This document shows positions 32,906-40,329 of a stretch of 64,000 nucleotides of DNA, in pieces (position 1 is the first letter of the stretch; each line of letters starts with the position of its first letter). Both the position numbers and the translations under genes were made by a program. The stretch covers positions 1 through 64,000 of the forward strand of contig NZ_AJLN01000067.1 of the NCBI RefSeq assembly GCF_000317285.1, in the 5' to 3' direction. The notes under the pieces are model-generated. The model was not told the DNA's origin, did not search any database, and saw nothing but the letters and a program-made list of their open reading frames with translations. Source of the DNA: Chlorogloeopsis fritschii PCC 6912. Lineage in GTDB: Bacteria > Cyanobacteriota > Cyanobacteriia > Cyanobacteriales > Nostocaceae.

Positions 32906-35158
32906 GTGAAAGGACAGCAAATCTTCTATAGTTTCTTGCCTGGTGTGACAGCAGCTGTATTAACAACCCAACCCACTTGGGCTGAAACGGCGAAAGCCAG
33001 TGGGATACAGCAGGTTGTCTCTCCAAGTGTTTCAACTTCCACCATCGCCAGTGGTAGTTGGCTAACAAAAGCAAACAATTTAGATTTAGATCGGCAACTG
33101 TTTGCTGCTAGTGATCGCACTTTATCAGCAACCAGCAGTAAAAATATTGGAGTTGTAGTCACCGGAAAAACTGGTATACCAGTAAAACGGATATCTGGAC
33201 ATGAGAAAGCAGCAATTTTTGGCTTGAGTGCTACCTTGCCTGCCAAGTATCTGTCAGGAAACAACCTTGCTGTGACTGACAACCCAAAACAGCGTAGTGA
33301 CGGATCTGGAGCTAGTTTGGGTAAACTTGCCAGCACACCCAAGCGCCCTGTCAGAACATCAGTTCGGATTCCGGTTCCCAAAGTGGAGCCAAATGCCCGT
33401 CCTATCTCCAAGAGTAAAGACAATGGGCAGAGGCTGCGTGAAGCGATCGCCAAAATGCGATCGCAAAAAACAGTTGTATCTAAAACAACTGGAAAAATAA
33501 GTTCTGCTCCAGAAAAAAACTCATATATACTTGCGTCTGCGGAGCCAAAACGCCATAAAAACCCTGAAACGAAATTATCAAATTTTATACAGAGTAATGC
33601 AAGCAATTCGAGAGCGGCAAAACTGCTAGAAGTGCAGAACTGCCAACAGCAACCCTTTGTTTTGAATTCTGTTGGTTGTGGGCAAAAGCCTTTCGTTACA
33701 GAATTAGTGTCGCAATTACCTCCAGGTACGCCAAAAACTCCTGCACCAGTCACTCCTTCCGTTCCGAGTGCGCCAACCGCTCCTGCTGCACCTAAAACCC
33801 CACAACAAATTCCCGATTATCTCAATCCCAACCCCAATCCCCTGCAATATCCTACTCAAATAGAGGAAGTCAGAGTTAGGGGAACGCAACCAATTAGCTT
33901 AGAACAAGCAATAGAATTGGCTCGGCGCAACAATCGGGAACTACAAGTGTCCTTATTGGAGCTACAACGGGCGCGAGCTGCTCTGCGGGAAGCACAAGCT
34001 GATTTGTATCCCGATCTGGGATTGAGCGCTGAGATTGCTCGTCAGCAGTCTGCTAGTTCCCAATTACAGAGTGAACGAACAGCTGAGGCTGAAGCTGGTG
34101 TACCACCCGAATTACGCACCCCATCCCAAGATGAACCCACTTCCGCTTTCACTGGTACAGCACAACTTACTTACGATCTCTACACTTCTGGGAGACGGCG
34201 GGCTAATATCAACGCTGCTGAAGAGCAGGTACGCTTCCAGCAATTGGATGTAGAGCGCTTGTCTGAGCAAATTCGCCTAGATGTGACAACCAATTACTAC
34301 GATCTGCAACAAGCAGATGAAAATGTGCGGATTCAGCAAGCTGCTGTCACAAATGCCGAAGCTAGTTTGCGGGATGCCCAGGCATTAGAACGAGCTGGGG
34401 TGGGTACGCGCTTTGATGTACTGCGAGCACAAGTAAATTTAGCAAATGCTCAACAAAACTTGACGAGGGCACTGTCTCAGCAACGAATTACTAGCAGCCA
34501 ATTGGCAACTCGGCTGAGTATCCCTGGATCGATTAATATTAGTGCAGCAGATCCTGTTAACTTAGCTGGACTTTGGAATCCAACATTGGAAGAAAGTATT
34601 GTACTCGCCTTTCAAAATCGTCCAGAACTGCAACAGTTTTTGGCACAACGCAATATTAGCGAGCAGAGACGACGTTTGGCTCTTTCAGAATTAGGCCCCC
34701 AAGTGAGTGTAATTGCTAGCTATAACTTGCTGGATCAATTCGATGATACTATTAGCGTCACTGACGGCTACTCGCTCGGACTTCGGGCAAGCCTAAATTT
34801 ATTTGATGGGGGAGCAGCCAGAGCCAGAGCAGCTCAAGAAAGAGCTAATATACGAATCGCTGAAACTCAATTTGCTCAACAGCGCGATCAGACTCGCTTT
34901 GACGTAGAACAAGCCTACTCGAATTTGCAAGCTAACCTGGAGAATGTCCAAACTGCCAATGCTGCACTAGATCAAGCCAGAGAAGCTCTCCGTTTAGCCC
35001 GTTTGCGCTTTCAAGCAGGTGTGGGAACTCAAACCGATGTCATTGCCGCTGAAACTGATTTAACTACTGCTGAGGGTAATCGTGTAGTCGCAATTTTGGA
35101 TTACAACCGCGCTTTGGCTAATTTACAAAGAGCTGTCACTACCAGAGCATTACGTTAA
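32906..35158 (+). CDS. hgdD: TolC-family outer membrane efflux protein, HgdD-like
   Basis: A 750-residue outer membrane factor. The start is GTG at 32906, with GAGGGG 6-11 nt upstream, followed by a signal peptide ending near TTQPTWAETA. Residues ~30-310 are a long, low-complexity, Ser/Lys/Pro-rich extension with a TPKTPAPVTPSVPSAPTAP linker. Two outer-membrane-efflux repeats follow (~325-520 and ~540-745), with LEQAIELARRNNRELQVSLL and VLRAQVNLANAQQNLTRAL. In Anabaena the TolC homologue HgdD lies directly after kaiC and exports heterocyst glycolipids and other substrates with ABC pumps. The same order here supports orthology, and with it a heterocyst-forming host. Confidence 0.9.
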   Translation: MKGQQIFYSFLPGVTAAVLTTQPTWAETAKASGIQQVVSPSVSTSTIASGSWLTKANNLDLDRQLFAASDRTLSATSSKNIGVVVTGKTGIPVKRISGHEKAAIFGLSATLPAKYLSGNNLAVTDNPKQRSDGSGASLGKLASTPKRPVRTSVRIPVPKVEPNARPISKSKDNGQRLREAIAKMRSQKTVVSKTTGKISSAPEKNSYILASAEPKRHKNPETKLSNFIQSNASNSRAAKLLEVQNCQQQPFVLNSVGCGQKPFVTELVSQLPPGTPKTPAPVTPSVPSAPTAPAAPKTPQQIPDYLNPNPNPLQYPTQIEEVRVRGTQPISLEQAIELARRNNRELQVSLLELQRARAALREAQADLYPDLGLSAEIARQQSASSQLQSERTAEAEAGVPPELRTPSQDEPTSAFTGTAQLTYDLYTSGRRRANINAAEEQVRFQQLDVERLSEQIRLDVTTNYYDLQQADENVRIQQAAVTNAEASLRDAQALERAGVGTRFDVLRAQVNLANAQQNLTRALSQQRITSSQLATRLSIPGSINISAADPVNLAGLWNPTLEESIVLAFQNRPELQQFLAQRNISEQRRRLALSELGPQVSVIASYNLLDQFDDTISVTDGYSLGLRASLNLFDGGAARARAAQERANIRIAETQFAQQRDQTRFDVEQAYSNLQANLENVQTANAALDQAREALRLARLRFQAGVGTQTDVIAAETDLTTAEGNRVVAILDYNRALANLQRAVTTRALR

Positions 35159-35180
35159 GTTGGTCATTAGTTAGTAGTTA

Positions 35181-35515
35181 GTAGGGGCGGGTTTTGTTGA
35201 TTAACTTTGGTGAAAAGCGACAATTTATCTTTTAAACCCGCACGGCAGTCGCACTCGACGCGCTTAACCCGACGCCAGTTGACGCCAGGTGCTACAACGC
35301 GGGAAACCCGCGCAACGCACTGGCTCCTTTATGCCGGGGAACCCTTACTTTCAGAAGCCACTTCGTGTCTACGGCAGTCGCTACCTTCGGAAGTCGCTTC
35401 GCGCCTACAAGTCGGCACTAGACGCGAAGCGGCTTCCCGGAGGGTAGCCGCCCAACGCGCTGCCTCACCACCGCACTGGCTCCGCAACGCGCTGCCTCCC
35501 GTACAGTAGTTAGTA
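35181..35515. repeat. Composite element: family B with long GC-rich module (copy 4)
   Basis: GTAGGGGCGGGTTTTGTTGA to TTTTAAACCCGCACGGCAGT forms the B unit (35181-35248). About 265 bp of GC-rich sequence follows (GACGCCAGTTGACGCCAGG, CGCGGGAAACCCGCGC, CGAAGCGGCTTCCCGGAGG, CAACGCGCTGCC twice), ending GCCTCCCGTACAG. It is the reverse orientation of the element at 17100 and about twice as long in its GC-rich part. An ORF across it is not a real gene. Confidence 0.8.
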
Positions 35516-35873
35516 GTTTACTGCTCCTCTGCCTTCTACTTACAATCAGTCGTGTGTTTGTGGGCAACAACTAACACATGATAAATTACTTTTGACTAAA
35601 TTTTTACTACTTGAACGAAAATAACTTAGCGTTTCGTTAGATTTCTATCTAGCCTGCTCAAAGCCAAATCGTATTGTAGTTTGACTAGTACTTTTACTTA
35701 GCAAAAGTTTAAAATTTATACAAAATAGCTGGCGATCGCAAAATCGTACAGCTATGACAAACTGCTCAATTCCTAGAATCAATTTTTACGATTTAGAGCA
35801 GGTTAATTAATATAGGTCAAAATTGGAATAACATAGCTGAGAGGTAAATCCCTGGCTAAAAAATAACTATCCC
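35516..35873. other. Spacer after the composite repeat
   Basis: AT-rich, with one HIP1 site near 35732. No gene, terminator or strong hairpin is evident; it presumably carries the promoter of the next gene. Confidence 0.35.
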
Positions 35874-36254
35874 ATGACTACAGTGACAGTCCAAGAAATC
35901 GCCCTCTTTCGTTCACAACTAACAAATGATCCCAGAGCCATGGAAGCATTGGATATGATTGAAGATTGTGAAGGCGATTTGGAAGATGCTGCAATGACGT
36001 TAGCTATTCGGGTAGGGCAAGAACCAGAAAGAGCCAATGCAGAGTGGTTAGATGCCTTAGCAAGAAAGTGGCGGGCTGTGATTTGCGAACAAGGATTTCG
36101 TGAGGACTTGCTCAACGGTTCAGTCAAGGGGATGATGGAACATTTAAATACAATGCCGACGTTTCCGAAAATTTTAGCCGCACCAGTTTTAATGTATATT
36201 CTCAAGCAAGGTATAAACAATTTTTGTGAGCCATTGGATGCATTGTTGGAGTGA
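35874..36254 (+). CDS. Conserved cyanobacterial protein of unknown function
   Basis: A 126-residue soluble, helical, acidic protein. Sequences such as DPRAMEALDMIEDCEGDLED, ALARKWRAVICEQGFREDLL and KILAAPVLMYILKQGINNFC look like a compact helical domain, possibly with a ubiquitin-associated-like start. No catalytic residue pattern recognised. It begins a plus-strand group of three genes separated by 55-84 bp. Confidence 0.65.
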   Translation: MTTVTVQEIALFRSQLTNDPRAMEALDMIEDCEGDLEDAAMTLAIRVGQEPERANAEWLDALARKWRAVICEQGFREDLLNGSVKGMMEHLNTMPTFPKILAAPVLMYILKQGINNFCEPLDALLE

Positions 36255-36338
36255 ATGGTATAGAACTCCCAGCGCTGATACCCTGGTAATTAAGGCAAAA
36301 CTGCTTTCAGACAAATAGAGTTATATCCAGTTATATCA

Positions 36339-36833
36339 ATGAATTACCTTATTGCCGTATTATCAGACCGCATCCAAGCAGAAGCAGCTTACTTAGCCTT
36401 AGAAAAAGAAGGCATAAAAAGCACAATTCTGGGTAAAGGCTACAAATCCGCTGATGAGTTTGGCTTGATCGATCCTAAAGAACCAGCCAAAAAGCAAGCC
36501 AGGCTGATGGCATTCTGGCTCGTACCCTTTGGATTTTTTGCAGGAACGACTTTCAGCATTATTACTGGGTTAAATACCTTTGCTTGGGCAGGTGAAATTG
36601 GCAATCACATCATTGGAGGATTATTAGGAGCTGGCAGTGGTGCTTTGGGAAGCTTGTTTGTAGGTGGTGGAATTGGCTTAATCGTCGGTAGTGGTGACGC
36701 TTTACCATACCGCAACCGCTTGAATGAAGGTAAATACTTGATAGTGGTTCAAGATTCTGAAACTCTTATCCGCCAAGCAACCCGAATTTTACGTCAATAT
36801 GAGCCAGAAAATATTCAAGGTTACCAAGGATAG
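36339..36833 (+). CDS. Two-TM glycine-rich membrane protein of unknown function
   Basis: A 164-residue protein. The N-terminal ~45 residues form a small alpha/beta segment (IAVLSDRIQAEAAYLALEKE) seen in several stress-protein-like membrane families. Two hydrophobic stretches follow (~68-88 and ~95-125), the second glycine-rich (IIGGLLGAGSGALGSLF), then a cytosolic tail (YLIVVQDSETLIRQATRIL) that could pair with the N-terminal part. Function is unknown. It lies between two other plus-strand genes and is followed by a heptad repeat. Confidence 0.65.
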   Translation: MNYLIAVLSDRIQAEAAYLALEKEGIKSTILGKGYKSADEFGLIDPKEPAKKQARLMAFWLVPFGFFAGTTFSIITGLNTFAWAGEIGNHIIGGLLGAGSGALGSLFVGGGIGLIVGSGDALPYRNRLNEGKYLIVVQDSETLIRQATRILRQYEPENIQGYQG

Positions 36834-36878
36834 TTAATGGCTAATGGCTAATAGCAATTAACAATTAACAATTAACAA
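36834..36878. repeat. Heptad repeat tract
   Basis: Units TTAATGGC/TAATGGC/TAATAGC, then four AATTAAC units, ahead of the S4-domain gene. Same family as at 5976 and 37681. Confidence 0.7.
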
Positions 36879-36888
36879 ATCATAAGTA

Positions 36889-37668
36889 ATGCTGCCAAGG
36901 GAAGAAATTTTAAAAGGTGTTGAAAATCGAGATGCTTTAGCTCGTGTCATCGATCAAGCCGAACAAGCCATTAAAACTTGGGAAGTGGTTTTGACAGATT
37001 TTCTGTCTCCGCCAGAATTGGCTGAAATTCAGCAGGTATTTGGTCGATTAACAGAAGTACAATTGCTAGCGTGGGGAGGATATCCGCAAGCAGAACGTCA
37101 AAGAATAGCGATCGCTCGTTCTGAACTCCCCCTCGATAGATCTCAAGTCGATGTCGCCACGTTAGATATTGCTGGCAATTTTCTATTTGATACTGCTACT
37201 CACCGCGACTTTTTGGGTGCAATGCTGGGAACTGGTATTGTCCGCGAAAAGACAGGGGATATTATTGTCTTGGGCGAACGTGGAGCACAGGCAATAGTTG
37301 TACCAGAATTGGTGGAATTTTTAGAGATGAACCTCAAGCAGGTGCGATCGGTGCCTGTGAAAACTCAGCGCATTGATTTAAGCGAGTTAAAGGTGCGCGA
37401 ACCAAAGAAAAAAGAATTAACCACCGTGGAAGCATCTTTGCGGTTGGATGCGATCGCCTCGGCTGGATTTAGTATGTCTCGCAGCAAGATGGTGGAATTA
37501 ATAGATGGAGGTGATGTAAGGGTGAATTGGAAGGAAATCACCCAAGCTAGTTCTCAAGTTAAAACAGGTGACTTAATAGCAATTCGCGGCAAAGGGCGTT
37601 TAGAAGTTGGTGAGATTGCTATTACCAAAAAAGATAGATATCGCGTCCAACTCACACGGTATATGTAG
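36889..37668 (+). CDS. Photosystem II S4-domain protein (YlmH-like RNA-binding)
   Basis: A 259-residue protein. The C-terminal S4 RNA-binding domain (~180-245) is clear: LRLDAIASAGFSMSRSKMVE followed by GGDVRVNWKEI and LIAIRGKGRLEV. The N-terminal region (LTDFLSPPELAEIQQVFG, WGGYPQAERQRIAIA) matches the YlmH family. In plants and cyanobacteria this is annotated as photosystem II S4-domain protein; bacterial YlmH relatives (RqcP) act on stalled 50S ribosomal subunits. The exact role in cyanobacteria is unsettled. Confidence 0.88.
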   Translation: MLPREEILKGVENRDALARVIDQAEQAIKTWEVVLTDFLSPPELAEIQQVFGRLTEVQLLAWGGYPQAERQRIAIARSELPLDRSQVDVATLDIAGNFLFDTATHRDFLGAMLGTGIVREKTGDIIVLGERGAQAIVVPELVEFLEMNLKQVRSVPVKTQRIDLSELKVREPKKKELTTVEASLRLDAIASAGFSMSRSKMVELIDGGDVRVNWKEITQASSQVKTGDLIAIRGKGRLEVGEIAITKKDRYRVQLTRYM

Positions 37669-37680
37669 AGTTAGTAGTTT

Positions 37681-37744
37681 AATTGCTAATGGCTAATAGC
37701 TAATAGTTAATTGCTATTAGCTATTAACCATTAACTATTAACTC
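37681..37744. repeat. Heptad repeats arranged as an inverted repeat
   Basis: Units of TAATAGC/TAATGGC on the left face GCTATTA units on the right. A 20-bp stem (37687-37706 with 37714-37733) has one mismatch and a 7-nt loop, between the convergent S4-domain and SDR genes. It could act as a bidirectional terminator. Confidence 0.65.
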
Positions 37745-38521
37745 TTATACCTTAAATTGCTTTTCCAAAATATTCACTAAAGTTGTGCGTGGAACAAAAC
37801 CAGCTAATTTAGTGATTAAATGAGTCGTCAAGCCACCAATTACCACGGTAGAATCACCTCTTTCCAGAGCTTTTAGTGTTTCCTCCACTACCTCCTTGGC
37901 TGTAGATATTTTATTTGTTCTTCCTGCCAGTTCTGGAGGAAATTTAGCTTCAGTAAAAAAATTTGTTTCCACAGGCCCCGGACAAGAGACTAGAATGCGG
38001 ATACCGTAGTGACGATTTTCTGCCCACAATGCTTCACTAAAATTGCGAACAAAAGCTTTGCTAGCGGAGTAAACCGAAAGGTATGGGATCGGTTGAAAAG
38101 CAGCTAAAGAAGATACATTGATGATGCTGCCTGAACGGCGCTGTCGCATCAGAGGTAGAAATTTATGGGTTAAATGGACTAATGCCAAAACATTTAATTG
38201 TACCATCTTAATTTGCCTTTCTTCGTCTGTTTCGGCAAAATCCCCATAATCTGCAAAACCAGCATTGTTAATTAATAAGTCAATCGTTAATCCCCTTTTT
38301 TGAGTGAAGTCAAACACCGCATTAGTAGCGCCTGTTTCTGTCAGATCTGTGACTATAATGTCAACTTGAATTTGATATTTTTCTTGTAGTTCTTTTGCCA
38401 GTTGGTTTAACTTTTCTTGAGAACGAGCAACGAGCACAAGATTTGTATTGCGTGCGGCTAGTTCCTCTGCAAAGGCTTTTCCAATGCCATCAGAGGCTCC
38501 TGTAATTAAAGCAGTCGGCAT
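37745..38521 (-). CDS. Short-chain dehydrogenase/reductase (SDR)
   Basis: A 258-residue classical SDR. The nucleotide-binding motif is ITGASDGIGKAFAEEL at the N-terminus, LLINNAGFADYGDF is the NNAG motif, the catalytic Ser lies in INVSSLAAFQ, and YSASKAF supplies Tyr and Lys. The basic residue R in VARSQEKL after strand 2 suggests NADP(H). The C-terminal ~50 residues extend beyond the minimal fold, as in the DltE/YqjQ-like lipid- or ketone-reductase group. The substrate is unknown. Confidence 0.9.
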   Translation of the reverse strand: MPTALITGASDGIGKAFAEELAARNTNLVLVARSQEKLNQLAKELQEKYQIQVDIIVTDLTETGATNAVFDFTQKRGLTIDLLINNAGFADYGDFAETDEERQIKMVQLNVLALVHLTHKFLPLMRQRRSGSIINVSSLAAFQPIPYLSVYSASKAFVRNFSEALWAENRHYGIRILVSCPGPVETNFFTEAKFPPELAGRTNKISTAKEVVEETLKALERGDSTVVIGGLTTHLITKLAGFVPRTTLVNILEKQFKV

Positions 38522-38690
38522 TCTCGGTACTAAAATAATTTGTTAATCACTTTACAGATACTAACAATATTAGTTGGAAGTTTGACCCGCCTATAGTCAT
38601 ATACCCAACAAGGCAAAGCAGCACCCCGTTATTTATATATTTTTTCGTTACTGACGGGAATACTAAAATCATAAAATCCTGAGTTTTTGT

Positions 38691-40004
38691 ATGTACCGTC
38701 TCAACAAGCGAGCTTTTGAAATATTGGCTACTGAAGTTCAAAAATGTAGCAGTGATGGCGAGATTGGCAAAACTGAGTGCCTAATCGTTATGAAACGTTT
38801 AGAACAACTGCGGCGAGAAAAAGGTCATCCTGCTAATGTAGATGAGTTACGCGATACAGTTGTGGATGTATTTCCTCAATTCAGCGAAAAGGCAATCAAG
38901 CAAGCTGCAAAAGCTAATCAGTCACCTGCTATTTTCAGCAAAATAAGATGGGCGGCTATTTTAGTCACAACTGTAACTGGAGTTGTTTGGGTAGTAAATT
39001 TACCCTATCCTATGATTCGCTGGCCTATTGCCAAAACAGCGCCTATTTTGCTGTTACCCAGTTTTATAAGTATGGATCGTAACTACCGTGGGGCAGTAAA
39101 CTACGTTGAACAAGCAGATCAGCTCATCAATAAAGCTACAAGCCAAGCTGATATTGAGCGTGGAGCAGAGAAAAATAAAGAAGCACAAAAGTATCTGGAT
39201 AATCTACCAGTTTGGTTTTTGGGGTACTATCCTCAAGCTTACTGTCGCTTCTTTAGTTGCACTTGGAAGTTTACCTTCGATGAGTTTGAAGATGCTCGTC
39301 GCAGGGTAGCACGGATGGATGCGAAAGTTTTTCAAGAAAAAAATGCTTTTACGCTCTTAGCAGAAGCAGAAAACGCTCTTGGGGTTGCAAAGCAGCAATA
39401 CGAACAAGCCAAAAATGCACAAGAGCAACAGCAAGCGATCGCATCTATGCAAGTGGCGCTGGATACTCTAGAGCAAATACCCAAAGAAACACTGGCAGGA
39501 AAAACGGCACAAACAAAGCTAGTAGCCTACGATCGCGATTTTAGTAAAGTCACTCACAACATTACAGGAAATAGCCAAACAGCCTCATTAATTGAGGCTG
39601 CAAAGGTATTTGCTTTGCAAGCTGCGCAAGTTTCACAAAATCCACCCCATCCAGCCGAAAAATGGCAACAAGCAGAAAAATTGTGGGTTGAAGCAATTGA
39701 ACGACTCCAAAAAATTCGAGTAGAAGAACCAAATTATTTGGAAGCACAAAAGCTACTGGCTGCATATCAAAGCAACTTAGGGGATGTGCAATCTCGCAAG
39801 CAAGCAGAAAGCGAGTCAAAACAAGCTCTCAATGAAGCTAACAGGCGAATTCAAAGGCTGGTTGCTTACCCTCCTACAGATCGCAATCAATTTAAAGGTG
39901 AGTTAATGGGAATTATCAAGGAACTGAAAACAGTTAAACCAGGGACAAGTGCCTACGCAGAAGCACAACAACTGCTCATATCAGCACAAAGGTTGCAACA
40001 GTAG
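38691..40004 (+). CDS. Membrane-anchored coiled-coil protein of unknown function
   Basis: A 437-residue protein. One membrane helix at about 84-102 (AAILVTTVTGVVWVV) and a second weaker hydrophobic stretch at ~108-126 follow a basic cytosolic N-terminus. Residues ~140-437 are a long, Ala/Gln/Glu-rich helical region (LLAEAENALGVAKQQYEQAK and AEKWQQAEKLWVEAIERLQK) likely to form coiled coil or TPR-like helices. Proteins of this design are common in cyanobacteria, with no known role. It directly precedes tRNA-Val. Confidence 0.7.
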   Translation: MYRLNKRAFEILATEVQKCSSDGEIGKTECLIVMKRLEQLRREKGHPANVDELRDTVVDVFPQFSEKAIKQAAKANQSPAIFSKIRWAAILVTTVTGVVWVVNLPYPMIRWPIAKTAPILLLPSFISMDRNYRGAVNYVEQADQLINKATSQADIERGAEKNKEAQKYLDNLPVWFLGYYPQAYCRFFSCTWKFTFDEFEDARRRVARMDAKVFQEKNAFTLLAEAENALGVAKQQYEQAKNAQEQQQAIASMQVALDTLEQIPKETLAGKTAQTKLVAYDRDFSKVTHNITGNSQTASLIEAAKVFALQAAQVSQNPPHPAEKWQQAEKLWVEAIERLQKIRVEEPNYLEAQKLLAAYQSNLGDVQSRKQAESESKQALNEANRRIQRLVAYPPTDRNQFKGELMGIIKELKTVKPGTSAYAEAQQLLISAQRLQQ

Positions 40005-40062
40005 CTTTTTGTGGAAGTTGCTTTTTTAAGGAAATATATGTTATGCTTACAAAGGCACAAAC

Positions 40063-40136
<74 letters not shown>

Positions 40137-40168
40137 TCTAAAATATAGACTACATAAGGGTTCTAGAA

Positions 40169-40183
40169 ATAACTGGATTTGAA
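40169..40183. repeat. Inverted partial copy of the tRNA-Val T-arm
   Basis: Fifteen bases (ATAACTGGATTTGAA) match the reverse complement of the tRNA-Val 3' region (GTAACTGGATTCGAA) at all but two positions, 33 bp downstream of the tRNA. It might be a remnant of an attachment site, or chance. Confidence 0.3.
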
Positions 40184-40329
40184 TATTCTCAGTTAAATGG
40201 TCTTATTGACTCAGAAAAAGCGATCGTTCTATGCAAATATGGTGGAGGTTCTAGCAAGTGGCAGCATTTCGCCTGACCTCTGGAAATCTACTTCTACTAC
40301 AGATGCGATTGCCTGCTTTGAAAACTGTT

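Noticed and set aside
35207-35509. 100-codon plus-strand ORF
   Set aside because: It lies wholly within the composite GC-rich repeat, and its Arg/Ala/Ser-rich translation is what such repeats give.
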